This document shows, piece after piece, positions 7,949-15,649 of a DNA stretch of 34,375 nt. The DNA comes from Syntrophales bacterium. GTDB lineage: Bacteria; Desulfobacterota; Syntrophia; Syntrophales; UBA4778. Location: positions 23,336 through 57,710 of the forward strand of contig JAQTPK010000013.1 of NCBI GenBank assembly GCA_028712885.1, given 5' to 3'. A model generated the notes under the pieces. It did not search any database, was not told the origin of the DNA, and saw only the letters and a list, made by a program, of their open reading frames with translations. The stretch's first letter is position 1. Each line of letters starts with the position of its first letter. Position numbers and translations under genes: made by a program.

Positions 7949-9250
7949 TTATGGCTTTTCACTCTCGCTTTTCACTTTTTTGCCGAACAGCGCTTTTTCC
8001 AGCACCATCGCCGCCGCCACCCCGATCACGAAACCGTTTCCCGCCAGGGGCCGCAGGGATGACGGGAGCGGATCCAGCGCTGATGGAGGCAGGAATGCCG
8101 TTATCGTACCCAGGGCAACAGGCGCCGCCACCACTATCGCGGTCCGGATTTTTTTATCCGATTCAGGAATGACGGAATATCCGGCCAGGACCTGAAAACC
8201 GAGAATATAGGCAAGAATGCTTCCGATCAGGACGGAAGGCACGGCTTGAGCCAGGTAAATAACCGCGGGGGAAAACGACAGCAGAAGGAGAAGGACGGCG
8301 GCCGGAAAAAGGGCATAACGCGAAGCGCAGCCGGTGGAGGCAATCACGCCCGGACTCAGGGAGTAGTTTACGGGCCCGATCACGCCGAAAATGCCCGAGA
8401 GCAGATTAGCAGCTCCGGTCAGGGCGATCCCGCGGGAGACCCTGCGTTGCCCTTCCCCGGCGGATAGGAGTTCGCTGACAGATTGGATCGATCCCAAATC
8501 GTTCACGGAAAGGGCAAGGTAGCATATCAGGAATGAGAGCATCACGCCTAAATCGAATGCCAGACGGTCAGGAAATATTCCGGCAAGGCCTGATACGGGA
8601 GCAATCCGGCCTGCTGAACCCCAGGTAATGCCTTCCGCGAATACCAGATAATAGACGATTGTCCCCGAGATCATGCCCCACAATATAAGCGTAGATTTCC
8701 ACATTCCTCTCAGAAAGCACTGAAGTAATACCATCGCTCCGATGAACGCGAACGCAAAATACGGGCCGCTTCCGTGGGGCGCGCCGGGGATCTCCGCAGC
8801 GATCAGGCGGATTACCGTCGGCGAGAGCGTGAATGCAATAAGCATCAGCACCACGGCGATGATCCGTCCCGCAAAAAGCCTCCTCAGCCGCTCGAAAGAA
8901 CCGGTTACCCCGAGTATTGCGAGCATGAGCCCGCCCGCAATGATAGCCGAGGAAATCGCCGCAGGGTCGATTCCCGCGCTCGAAACGATTCCAACGAGCA
9001 GAACCGTAGCAGGTCCGGCGATAATGGGGAGCCGATGGCCCCAGACAAGCTGCACCAGGAGCGTAAGCCCCATTATAAAAACCACTTTCTGGAGATAAGC
9101 CGTCTGATTGATGTCGGGGCCGGATTGGAGCGAGCCTGTAACCCTGCCGATGATGATGATCGTGGGAATGGCGATTGCGAACCACTGCAATCCGTAGATG
9201 AAGGTAACTGAAAGGGGCGGGCGCTCGTCGAGACCGTACCGTAACTGCAT
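7949..9250 (-). CDS. Uracil-xanthine permease family (NCS2) transporter, atypical
   Basis: This is a polytopic membrane protein of 433 residues with 12 to 14 hydrophobic segments. It follows the NCS2 pattern: RYGLDERPPLSVTFIYGLQWFAIA at the N terminus, the half-helix GPATVLLVG, and a late motif GVIASTGCASRYAL. NCS2 proteins import nucleobases with protons. Two usually conserved acidic sites look replaced: the late motif commonly reads YSENVGVIA and is YSLSPGVIA here, and the Glu-containing helix before it reads LSVNDLGSIQ. The substrate is therefore uncertain. The ATG at 9250 is chosen because similarity begins there. A GTG at 9328 would add 26 residues translated from repeat-like DNA. Neither start has a good ribosome-binding site. 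Confidence 0.85.
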   Translation of the reverse strand: MQLRYGLDERPPLSVTFIYGLQWFAIAIPTIIIIGRVTGSLQSGPDINQTAYLQKVVFIMGLTLLVQLVWGHRLPIIAGPATVLLVGIVSSAGIDPAAISSAIIAGGLMLAILGVTGSFERLRRLFAGRIIAVVLMLIAFTLSPTVIRLIAAEIPGAPHGSGPYFAFAFIGAMVLLQCFLRGMWKSTLILWGMISGTIVYYLVFAEGITWGSAGRIAPVSGLAGIFPDRLAFDLGVMLSFLICYLALSVNDLGSIQSVSELLSAGEGQRRVSRGIALTGAANLLSGIFGVIGPVNYSLSPGVIASTGCASRYALFPAAVLLLLLSFSPAVIYLAQAVPSVLIGSILAYILGFQVLAGYSVIPESDKKIRTAIVVAAPVALGTITAFLPPSALDPLPSSLRPLAGNGFVIGVAAAMVLEKALFGKKVKSESEKP

Positions 9251-9613
9251 AAGCCAGGGTCCGAAGGTTCGAGGATTCAGGGGGCCGAGGTTTCGAATCC
9301 GGGTTAAAGGGCCCCTGCTCTTCTCCACCCCGGGCCTGATCTGCGCTTCTTGCGATAAACCCTTTTTTTATAGGATGTAAGCCGGGAAAAAGCAACCAAA
9401 ACCGGAGGCGTAACGCGTACTTGCTGTTTCTGCTGCCGGGTGGTAAATAAAAATATCATCTTTGTTTGACCCGTGAGGAGTGAGGCGCGAGGAGTAAGGT
9501 GTTTGAAATAATTGTTTGTGTACATGCGGATGCAAATGAAATATAAGAGTACGCCTTACCTGAATCATTTACACCTTACGCTTCACGCTTTACGAATCTG
9601 CAGGGAAGTATAG
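9251..9613. repeat. Intergenic region with repeat families G and A
   Basis: No gene is evident here. Words of the type GAGGATTCAGGG and GAGGTTTCGAATCC (family G) lie at about 9259-9305. Family A words (GAGGAGTGAGG, GGAGTAAGGTGTTT) run forward at 9473-9504, with reverse complements (ACGCCTTACC, CACCTTACGCTTCACG) at 9551-9594. The arms can form a long imperfect hairpin between two divergently transcribed genes. Promoters for both genes must lie here, but I cannot assign them with confidence. Confidence 0.65.
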
Positions 9614-10453
9614 ATGGTGGAACCCGAAGAAGGCTGGATTGGAACGAGTGCTCTCAGGCTTCATTATGTGGAATGGAGCAAACCGGATCTGCCGGCGGCA
9701 TTGCTCCTGCACGGAATCGGCGATAACGGCCGAATCTGGGACTCTTTTGCGCGGCTTGCTTCTCCGTTTCTCCGCATCATTGCCCTCGATCAGCGCGGGC
9801 ACGGCCTCAGCGAATGGGCGGTTCCTCCGGCGTATTCCGAATCCGAATACGTTTCCGACCTCTGCGCCGCCGTCGAACATCTGAAACTCGACCGGTTTGT
9901 CCTGATCGGCCACTCCATGGGAGCCCTCCACGCAACCAGGTACGCTATGTTGCGTCCGGAGCGCGTCTCCGCTCTTGTGCATGCCGATATCGAGCCCAGG
10001 CCTCCCGACTGGAACCGCAAATATCTCCTCAATCTTTACGATGAGATGCCCGCAACTTATACGAGTCCGGAGGATTACGCATCGGGGGCCGGACTCCATA
10101 GCCCCCGCGCAAAGAAAGAGCTTCTTCTTGAATTTGCCGCCCATGCCCTCGCGAGATCCGAAAACGGGCTTTACCGGCCCCTTTTCGACAGAGAGGTCCT
10201 GAGGTCTTTCGACGGATACGACCTGGTCGCGGACCTTCCCCGAATCAGTTGTCCCGTTCTCGCCGTCCGGGGAGAAAACAGCCGGGTCATGAGCAGGCAG
10301 GCCGCGGAGGAAATGAGCAGGGCGGTTCCCAACGGCAGATTCGCTGAAATCCCGGGCGCGGCGCATCCCGTGCAAACGGAGGACCCGGAGGCCTTTACAA
10401 AGATAGTACTCGATTTTCTGCGTGAAACGGGAATAATCGAAAATTCCAAATAA
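9614..10453 (+). CDS. Alpha/beta hydrolase
   Basis: The 279-residue protein has the alpha/beta hydrolase fold: an oxyanion-hole motif LLHGIGD (His33-Gly34), DQRGHGLS at residues 59-66, the nucleophile elbow GHSMG with Ser101, and a C-terminal catalytic His251 in GAAHPV. The usual acid after strand six or seven is not obvious. The site reads RGENSRVM (220-227), where many relatives have Asp two to three residues later, so Glu221 or another residue may serve. The substrate cannot be inferred. An AGGGA site precedes the ATG. A NUDIX gene follows after 44 bases of repeat DNA. Confidence 0.88.
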   Translation: MVEPEEGWIGTSALRLHYVEWSKPDLPAALLLHGIGDNGRIWDSFARLASPFLRIIALDQRGHGLSEWAVPPAYSESEYVSDLCAAVEHLKLDRFVLIGHSMGALHATRYAMLRPERVSALVHADIEPRPPDWNRKYLLNLYDEMPATYTSPEDYASGAGLHSPRAKKELLLEFAAHALARSENGLYRPLFDREVLRSFDGYDLVADLPRISCPVLAVRGENSRVMSRQAAEEMSRAVPNGRFAEIPGAAHPVQTEDPEAFTKIVLDFLRETGIIENSK

Positions 10454-10490
10454 CAAGCACCAAATTCCAAATAATATCCAAAATTCATGG
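10442..10490. repeat. Family E short repeat (ATTCCAAATAA words)
   Basis: The phrases AATTCCAAATAACAAGC and CCAAATTCCAAATAA occur in tandem, with variants, in the 44-base gap between the hydrolase and NUDIX genes. The first copy includes the hydrolase stop codon. The words are AT-rich, unlike the flanking genes. Confidence 0.6.
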
Positions 10491-10497
10491 TGAATCT

Positions 10498-11040
10498 GTG
10501 AGCAATTCAAAATCAAAAGCGGAAAAAAATAAATCCGTTCCGGTATACAAAAGCCGCATTTTTGAAGTGTACGAGGAAGAAGTAAGGATGCCGGACGGAA
10601 GAAATGTTATGCAGAGCCGGATTGAGCACCGTCCCACGGTCTCCGCGGTTCCGATCGATCCGGACGGTCGCATCCTTCTGATCCGGCAATACAGGTCCGC
10701 CGTCAGAGACTTTCTTCTGGAAATTCCCGCGGGGACATTCGATGAAGGGGAATCCCCGGAAGAGTGCGTCCAGCGGGAACTCGCAGAAGAGACAGGTTTC
10801 AGGGCCGGATCGCTCACAAAAATATATGAGGGATACCTCGCGCCCGGCTACGTTGACGAGTACATGTATTTTTTCCTCGCGGAAGACCTGACCGAATCCC
10901 CCTTGCCTGCCGACGAGGACGAATTCATTGAGACGGTGAGAATTCCATTCGCTGAGGCTCTCTCCCTTATCCGCGAAGGTAAGATCCGGGACGCGAAAAC
11001 AGCGTTGGGCATTCTCCTTGCGGCAAAATTGCTGCAATGA
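10498..11040 (+). CDS. NUDIX hydrolase, ADP-ribose pyrophosphatase type
   Basis: This 180-residue protein contains a complete NUDIX box starting at Gly79. The box has the form G-x5-E-x7-REL-x-EETGF and ends near residue 101, and its glutamates bind the catalytic magnesium. The upstream LLIRQYR and EIPAG motifs are those of ADP-ribose / nucleotide-sugar pyrophosphatases, which hydrolyse ADP-ribose to AMP and ribose 5-phosphate. The start codon is GTG at 10498; the nearby ATG at 10487 runs into a stop after four codons. No clear ribosome-binding site is present, so expression may depend on readthrough from the hydrolase gene. Confidence 0.92.
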   Translation: MSNSKSKAEKNKSVPVYKSRIFEVYEEEVRMPDGRNVMQSRIEHRPTVSAVPIDPDGRILLIRQYRSAVRDFLLEIPAGTFDEGESPEECVQRELAEETGFRAGSLTKIYEGYLAPGYVDEYMYFFLAEDLTESPLPADEDEFIETVRIPFAEALSLIREGKIRDAKTALGILLAAKLLQ

Positions 11041-11185
11041 GTCCATTGCGTCTATTGAGTCCATCGGGTCGTTGGGTCCGTTGCGTTCTTTGCGTCCATT
11101 GCGTCTGTTGAATCCGCTGCACCTGCCGGCGTCGCTATAGTCTTCACGACGCAATAGACGCTATAGACCCAATGACGCAATGGAC
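11041..11185. repeat. Family B degenerate repeat (TTGCGTC words), inverted arrangement
   Basis: Forward words such as GTCCATTGCGTCTATTGAG, GTCCATCGGG and TTTGCGTCC fill 11041-11120. Their reverse complements (GACGCAATAGACG, GACCCAATGACGCAATGGAC) fill 11148-11185. A second array of the same words is at 24751-24897. The two arms can form a long hairpin between the NUDIX and metallohydrolase genes. Confidence 0.75.
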
Positions 11186-11229
11186 TTGTTTTGAAATCAG
11201 AAACAGGAAACCGGAATCCAGAAACTCTG

Positions 11230-11925
11230 ATGATCAGGCAGTTCCGCTATTCCTCCGACAATCTCGGATATTTAATATTCAGCGGAAATTCGGCCGCAGC
11301 AATTGACGGCGGGGCCGTCGAATCCATTATCGATTTCATCGATTCACACGTACTCAAACTCTCCTGGATATCCAATACCCACGAACACCCCGACCACACG
11401 GCAGGAAACCGGCTGCTGATGAGGAAGACGGGAGCCGCCCTGCTCCGGTTCAGCGACCTTCAGGACCGCAGGTCCTTAACTCTGGACGGTATGGCCGTAA
11501 CTGTATACAGGACCCCGGGACATACCCTGGACTCGGTATGTTTTCATGCCGGCTGCAATCTGATCACGGGCGACACCCTGTTTAACGGCACCGTGGGCAA
11601 CTGCTTCACGGGAGATCTTGACGCCTTCTATCGGTCCATTCGCCTGCTGGCGTCATTTCCCCCGGAAACGCGCATTTATGCAGGACACGACTACGTCCGT
11701 TCCTCGATGGAATTCGCCCGGCGCCTCGAGCCGCAGAACAGGGCGATCGACGAGTTCCTGAAAAAATACGATCCGGCCCATGTCTTCTCCACTTTGGAGG
11801 ACGAATTCCGGATGAACCCCTACCTGCGGTTCAACGGACCGGGGATAATCAGGCTCCTGGAATCGAAAGGTCTCCCCCGCGGCACTGAGGAGGAGCGCTG
11901 GAAATCACTGATGAGCATCGACTAA
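11230..11925 (+). CDS. Metallo-beta-lactamase-fold hydrolase, glyoxalase II-like
   Basis: The 231-residue protein has the full binuclear metal site of the family: THEHPDH (His51, His53, Asp55, His56), PGHT (His98), GDTLF (Asp115) and AGHDY (His153). The order and the GDTLF and GNCFTGD motifs resemble hydroxyacylglutathione hydrolases and related thioester hydrolases, but the substrate is unproven. The ATG at 11230 is preferred. A TTG at 11191 would add 13 residues that translate repeat-like DNA (CAGAAACAGGAAACCGG words). No strong ribosome-binding site is seen. Confidence 0.88.
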   Translation: MIRQFRYSSDNLGYLIFSGNSAAAIDGGAVESIIDFIDSHVLKLSWISNTHEHPDHTAGNRLLMRKTGAALLRFSDLQDRRSLTLDGMAVTVYRTPGHTLDSVCFHAGCNLITGDTLFNGTVGNCFTGDLDAFYRSIRLLASFPPETRIYAGHDYVRSSMEFARRLEPQNRAIDEFLKKYDPAHVFSTLEDEFRMNPYLRFNGPGIIRLLESKGLPRGTEEERWKSLMSID

Positions 11926-11937
11926 AAAACGAAGCTG

Positions 11938-12078
11938 CGAGGATGCGGTTTTACTGCCGCACTTGTATAAATTAGCGCGCCAAGACCGTCCTGCAGGCTT
12001 TCCGATCGGCCCCGTGTACCGGCAGAGCATGTCCAGCGGGATGGAGAATTCGAGATGCCAGGTCAGTCCCTCCCGGAT
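11938..12078 (-). pseudogene. Decayed fragment of a carbohydrate-binding family 9-like protein
   Basis: Translating the minus strand from 12078 gives a run that includes TWHLEFSIP, MLCRYTGPIGKP and SWRANLYKCGSKT. I recognise this as the C-terminal part of CBM9-like (DOMON-type) proteins, which typically read WRANFYKCGDKTSHPH here. A TGA at 12079-12081 precedes the fragment. After KCGSKT the similarity stops, and the frame runs on into the antisense of the metallohydrolase gene. There is no start codon and no remaining gene upstream. This looks like a relic left by deletion. The family assignment is from memory of motifs. Confidence 0.55.
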
Positions 12079-12133
12079 TCATAATAATTTATTCGGATGA
12101 GGTCCTGATATCAGAAGATCAGGGAAAAGCCTA

Positions 12134-12162
12134 TTGCGATCTCTCCCATTAGTTACTGTAAT
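12134..12162 (+). promoter_or_regulatory. Candidate sigma-70 promoter of the coiled-coil protein gene
   Basis: TTGCGA (12134-12139) and TGTAAT (12157-12162) are separated by 17 bases and lie about 30 bases upstream of the ATG at 12194. An AGGAGGT site is at 12183-12189. The hexamers match consensus only moderately. Confidence 0.45.
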
Positions 12163-12193
12163 TGTGCAAAAAGGTGCGGAATAGGAGGTCATC

Positions 12194-12655
12194 ATGAAAA
12201 GGAGCAATACGAAGGCGATTTTGATCGGTGTTCTGGCTGCTGCTCTCGTGATTGTCTTATCCTATTTTATCGGTCTGAGACAGGGACGCGCGGAACTGGA
12301 GGCCAGGCAGACCGAATTCCAGAAACAGCTGCAGACGCTTCAGCAACAGGCGTCCGCCGCCGAAAACAGGAGCCTCCTTCTCGCCGCCAGGCTTGACCTG
12401 TACAGAACGGCAATGGATCTGGACCAGAGAAATTTCGGGCTGGCCAACACCCATTTGCAGGGATCGGCCGCACGCCTCTCGCGCGTGAATCCCGCCGCGA
12501 TCGGGGTGGATCCGGCCAAACTGGAAAGCGTCCGCCGCGACATAGCAGGGGCCGGAATAAAAGTCGCGGATAATCTGGAAGAGCAGAGGAACCGGATTCT
12601 CGTCCTCCTGTCGCAAATTGAGGCGCTGGAACCGGCGGCATCGGGCACAAAATGA
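12194..12655 (+). CDS. Membrane-anchored coiled-coil protein of unknown function
   Basis: This 153-residue protein starts with four basic or polar residues and a single transmembrane helix (about residues 8-27). A Gln/Glu/Ala-rich helix that should form a coiled coil follows (about 32-75), then a helical region with NFGLANTHLQ and a final heptad-like segment. It should be anchored in the inner membrane with most of the chain outside the cytoplasm. No enzymatic motif is seen. A strong AGGAGGT site and an own candidate promoter support a real gene. It is convergent with the GNAT gene at 12765. Confidence 0.8.
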   Translation: MKRSNTKAILIGVLAAALVIVLSYFIGLRQGRAELEARQTEFQKQLQTLQQQASAAENRSLLLAARLDLYRTAMDLDQRNFGLANTHLQGSAARLSRVNPAAIGVDPAKLESVRRDIAGAGIKVADNLEEQRNRILVLLSQIEALEPAASGTK

Positions 12656-12754
12656 CGTGAAGCGCAAGGCGTAAAGCGTCAGGTGTAAAGCGCGCACAGA
12701 ACCGTTTGCACGGCGGTTCCCGGTCACCTTACGCCTTACTCCTTACACCTTACG
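12655..12754. repeat. Family A degenerate repeat between convergent genes
   Basis: Forward words (GTGAAGCGCAAGGCG, GTAAAGCGTCAGG) lie at 12655-12692 and reverse complements (CACCTTACGCCTTACTCC, TTACACCTTACG) at 12724-12754. Between them is a further inverted repeat, GAACCG ... CGGTTC. The position between two convergent genes would suit a terminator, but no proper T-run follows the hairpin. Confidence 0.7.
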
Positions 12755-12764
12755 ATTTTTCTTT

Positions 12765-13559
12765 TTATTCCGGCTGCCACAGATAAACGTCCAGCCGGCA
12801 ATATTCCCGGAATCCAAGCTTTTTATAAACCGGCAGTCCCATTTCAGACGAGTGCAGGATAGCGGTTCGCAACCCCGCTTCCCTTGCGCTGTCCAGCGGT
12901 TTCAGGGTCATGGCCGCACCGACCCCCCGTCCGCGAAACTCCGGCGCCACCGCTACATTGTAAATGCCTGCGGCGCTTTCACCCATGAAAACGGAAGAGC
13001 ACGCGACCGGCTTGTCCCCCCGGCAGCCGAGAAAATGCCTGTACGGCCGTCCGGGACCGAAGCCCGCACGGGCCATGGCGATGCTGAAAAAACGGGACGC
13101 CTGTGACGGCACCTCAAAGACATCCCGGAAGATATCTATCCATGCGCCCAGGCCCTCCTTGTCCTTCACCTCACGGAAATCGAATCCCGGCAAAGCAGAA
13201 TCGACGCTCCCGATCAGATGCAGGTCCGCCGCCATGCCAGGAACGGATCCCTCTGCTTTCAACCCGTGCCTTCCCAGGCGTCCTCCCAGACCCGCCGGCC
13301 TTGTCCCCGGTCCCACCCACCAGAGCATCGGCAGCCGGCGGGAAACGAAGGGCGCCATCGCTTTCCGTATATCTTCGTCCAGGCTTCCGGCGGAGAAATT
13401 GGTTCGCATGATGCTGTTGCAGAGGGGATAATCAATGCCGCTGATAAACCGGATCATCTTCGCTTCAGCCTGGTAGTCCACCTCCGGGGCGACGGAAAGA
13501 TATCTCCACGCCTCGAATAGATTTCCTTCTATTGCATCTAAAAACTGTTTTTCGTCCAT
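12765..13559 (-). CDS. GNAT-family N-acetyltransferase with N-terminal extension domain
   Basis: The 264-residue protein ends with a GNAT domain (about residues 130-264). Its acetyl-CoA binding signature is VAPEFRGRGVGAAMT, followed by the typical LHSSEMGLPVYKKLGFRE segment. The first 120 residues, with MLWWVGPGTRPA, resemble the N-terminal half of two-domain GNAT proteins. The acceptor is unknown. The ATG at 13559 follows AGGA at acceptable spacing. Longer frames upstream overlap the neighbouring GNAT gene and are not credible. The gene lies 38 bases downstream of that gene, and the two probably form an operon. Confidence 0.88.
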   Translation of the reverse strand: MDEKQFLDAIEGNLFEAWRYLSVAPEVDYQAEAKMIRFISGIDYPLCNSIMRTNFSAGSLDEDIRKAMAPFVSRRLPMLWWVGPGTRPAGLGGRLGRHGLKAEGSVPGMAADLHLIGSVDSALPGFDFREVKDKEGLGAWIDIFRDVFEVPSQASRFFSIAMARAGFGPGRPYRHFLGCRGDKPVACSSVFMGESAAGIYNVAVAPEFRGRGVGAAMTLKPLDSAREAGLRTAILHSSEMGLPVYKKLGFREYCRLDVYLWQPE

Positions 13560-13597
13560 TCGTTCGTTTCCTCGCCGGGGGAAAATCTCAACTGCTT

Positions 13598-14035
13598 TCA
13601 GCTTATCTTCAGATGCATCGGCACACGGCGCTGGAGGTCCTTGAATCCTGCTTTCCGGTACATCAGGTCGGAAGGGGGTTCCGCAATCAGGCTGATCCAG
13701 GTTATGCCGTCGGCGCGCAGGCAATCGATTATCCTGCCCATGATACTGGAACCGATTCCCCTCCTCCGGTATTTCCCGGCTACTGTGACGTCGTGAACGT
13801 ATGCGTCCCTTGCGCCGTCTGACAGGGCCCTGCCCATCCCGATGATCCCGTCTTCACCGACTGCGACAATGAAACAGTAGCTCCCGGCCACGATCCGCGG
13901 GACAAGGGCGGGAACTTCGTCCTCTTCCGACCACCATCCGGCGGCCTTGTAGAGATCCCGGATCTGATCCGTCTGCTCCTCATCCGGCTGGTTCAATTTC
14001 AAGTAAGTGATCCCGTCTTCACCCGCGGCTTTCAT
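13598..14035 (-). CDS. GNAT-family N-acetyltransferase
   Basis: This single-domain GNAT protein has 145 residues. The acetyl-CoA binding motif VAGKYRRRGIGSSIM is at about residues 86-100, and the C-terminal segment SDLMYRKAGFKDLQ is typical. GGAGGTG precedes the ATG at good spacing. Substrate and role are unknown. It lies directly upstream of a second GNAT gene and 132 bases downstream of the pyrophosphatase-like gene. Confidence 0.9.
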   Translation of the reverse strand: MKAAGEDGITYLKLNQPDEEQTDQIRDLYKAAGWWSEEDEVPALVPRIVAGSYCFIVAVGEDGIIGMGRALSDGARDAYVHDVTVAGKYRRRGIGSSIMGRIIDCLRADGITWISLIAEPPSDLMYRKAGFKDLQRRVPMHLKIS

Positions 14036-14167
14036 TCTTCACCTCCGGACCGGCAGTTTTGCTCTTTGCCGTATTTTCAATGGACCGCTGCTCAAGACAA
14101 GAGTCTGCGAAGGGCATGTTCAGAAAAAATCCCTCTGCTGCCGATTTATCCGGGCGCTTGATGCCGC

Positions 14168-15649
14168 TCAGCCGCAGCCCGCCGCAACCAGGAGAAGCGT
14201 GGCGGCAAATGCGGCGGAGGCCCTGAGAAGACTGCCGCAATCCAGCGCCGCCCGGAAGGGAAAATCCGGGATTTTATCAGCTGAACCGGTCACCCGAAAG
14301 CCCGCCGGAACAGCCGTCAGGACCATTCCGATGAAGAACCCGCTGAGGGCCTCCGTATCGAGGCCGATCGAGGCAAGGTACAGGGCAAGAGACAGAAGGC
14401 ACAGAGACGGATAGGCTTCCCTCCGATCGGAGGGAAAACGTTTTCTGAACGCGCAGACGACGAGCACCATCACTGCTCCGGCGGGGATCATGGTAAAAAA
14501 ATACTCCGGAAAGCTTATCAGGAACGAAGAAAGAGGGACCCCCGCCAGCGCCGCGCATGCGGCGAGAGCTGCTGCTGCAGAAAAGAGCGATCCCGCAACC
14601 GGCGCCGCATTGTCTTCTTCGTCGGGAAAAGCCGCCGGAACCGCAATAAAGCCGATTCCCGCCAGGGCGATCCCGTAAAGCCCCGCAAAGATATAGGCGA
14701 AGCCGATGGCAGCGCAGATGAAAAAGGACGGAAGCAGTATTCTTTCTGTTTTGAAGAAAAGGTGTCCGCCGGCGGCCGGATGCCGGCGGTAGTGCCGGAC
14801 AGCCTGCCGGGCAAGCAGAGGCATGAAAATCCCGACGGCGACGGCCCAGAAAGGCCCGGTCCGGTCCATTATGCCGGCCATCCAGAGGTCGGTTGATCTG
14901 AACCCGGCTATCAGAATTTTCGAGATGAAATAAGCAGCGGCGCATACGGCAATACCGTTGAACCATACTACCCACTCTCCCTTTTTTTTCCTCGACTGCA
15001 CCAGTCCCGGGACGAGCAGAGCGGAGTTTGCCGCAAGGACCCCGGGCGCCAGCAAAGCCGCCGGAAGCATCATCCAGGCGCTCTCACCGCTTTCCATCCC
15101 GACTGCCAGCACGTCCGCCGCCGCGGCAATCACCATCACATCGGCGGACCTGTGAAGAGTGGAATCGGCAACCCTCAAGACTGATTCCGGTAATTGATCT
15201 GTCTTCCTTTTTCGCAAAGCCAGTCGCGATTTCAGATAAAGGGCGCCCGCCCAGCCGCCGGCGGCTCCCGCCGCTGCGCACGCGTTTCCTTCGGAAACAA
15301 AGATCACTGCTCCCAGTGTCGACAGCGCCGGCCCGAACGCAAGGGCGAATGCGGCAAGAGGCGCCTTGATCTTTTCTTTTTCTTCGTGAGTCTGGGAAAC
15401 CAGAAGCCGCCGGCAGGCCAGAGCCGTCAACAGGGAAATAAAAGCCCCTGACAAAAAGGAAACGGCGGTCGCGAAATCGAAAAAAGAGAGAGAGAGCGAA
15501 ATCAGGACCGAGAAAAGAAGCGGCTCCCCCGTGCCGCCTGCCGCGATTTTCCAGGGAATCGCCGCGCGGCCGTCCCTGGCGAAAGCCGATATGAGGGGAA
15601 GCATGGCCAGGACGCCCGAGCCGAGCAGGATATACGCGGAAGCTTCCAT
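14168..15649 (-). CDS. Membrane pyrophosphatase-like protein lacking catalytic motifs
   Basis: This 493-residue polytopic protein aligns by eye along most of its length with proton/sodium-pumping pyrophosphatases, which usually have 650-750 residues. Matching stretches include VSFLSGAFISLLTALA near residue 65, the FICAAIGFAYIFAGLYGIAL helix pair near 315, DNAAPVAG near 350 and ALSGFFIGMVLTAVPAGF near 435. The substrate-binding motif DVGADLVGKVE is missing; the corresponding loop reads SRLALRKRKTDQLPE. The DNVGDNVGD motif is replaced by DSTLHRSAD. The C-terminal part with the last catalytic aspartates is absent. If the homology holds, the protein cannot hydrolyse pyrophosphate in the known way. 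The ATG at 15649 shares its A with the pth stop (TGATG) and follows GAAGGA, so translation is coupled to pth. The intact long frame argues for selection rather than decay. Confidence 0.68.
   Translation of the reverse strand: MEASAYILLGSGVLAMLPLISAFARDGRAAIPWKIAAGGTGEPLLFSVLISLSLSFFDFATAVSFLSGAFISLLTALACRRLLVSQTHEEKEKIKAPLAAFALAFGPALSTLGAVIFVSEGNACAAAGAAGGWAGALYLKSRLALRKRKTDQLPESVLRVADSTLHRSADVMVIAAAADVLAVGMESGESAWMMLPAALLAPGVLAANSALLVPGLVQSRKKKGEWVVWFNGIAVCAAAYFISKILIAGFRSTDLWMAGIMDRTGPFWAVAVGIFMPLLARQAVRHYRRHPAAGGHLFFKTERILLPSFFICAAIGFAYIFAGLYGIALAGIGFIAVPAAFPDEEDNAAPVAGSLFSAAAALAACAALAGVPLSSFLISFPEYFFTMIPAGAVMVLVVCAFRKRFPSDRREAYPSLCLLSLALYLASIGLDTEALSGFFIGMVLTAVPAGFRVTGSADKIPDFPFRAALDCGSLLRASAAFAATLLLVAAGCG

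Noticed and set aside
9288-9305. tRNA-like T-loop (GGTTTCGAATCC) upstream of the permease
   Set aside because: It has one base too many for a T-loop, no stem partner, and belongs to the family G word repeat.
9251-9328. N-terminal extension of the NCS2 permease from GTG 9328
   Set aside because: The 26 residues translate repeat-like DNA and lack similarity; family resemblance starts at the ATG at 9250.
11041-11185. CRISPR-like array
   Set aside because: The units are degenerate, vary in length, lack unique spacers of constant size and turn into their reverse complement; no cas gene is present.
13560-13724. Extension of the 264-residue GNAT gene by 55 codons
   Set aside because: It would overlap the neighbouring GNAT gene in another frame, while the ATG at 13559 has an acceptable ribosome-binding site.
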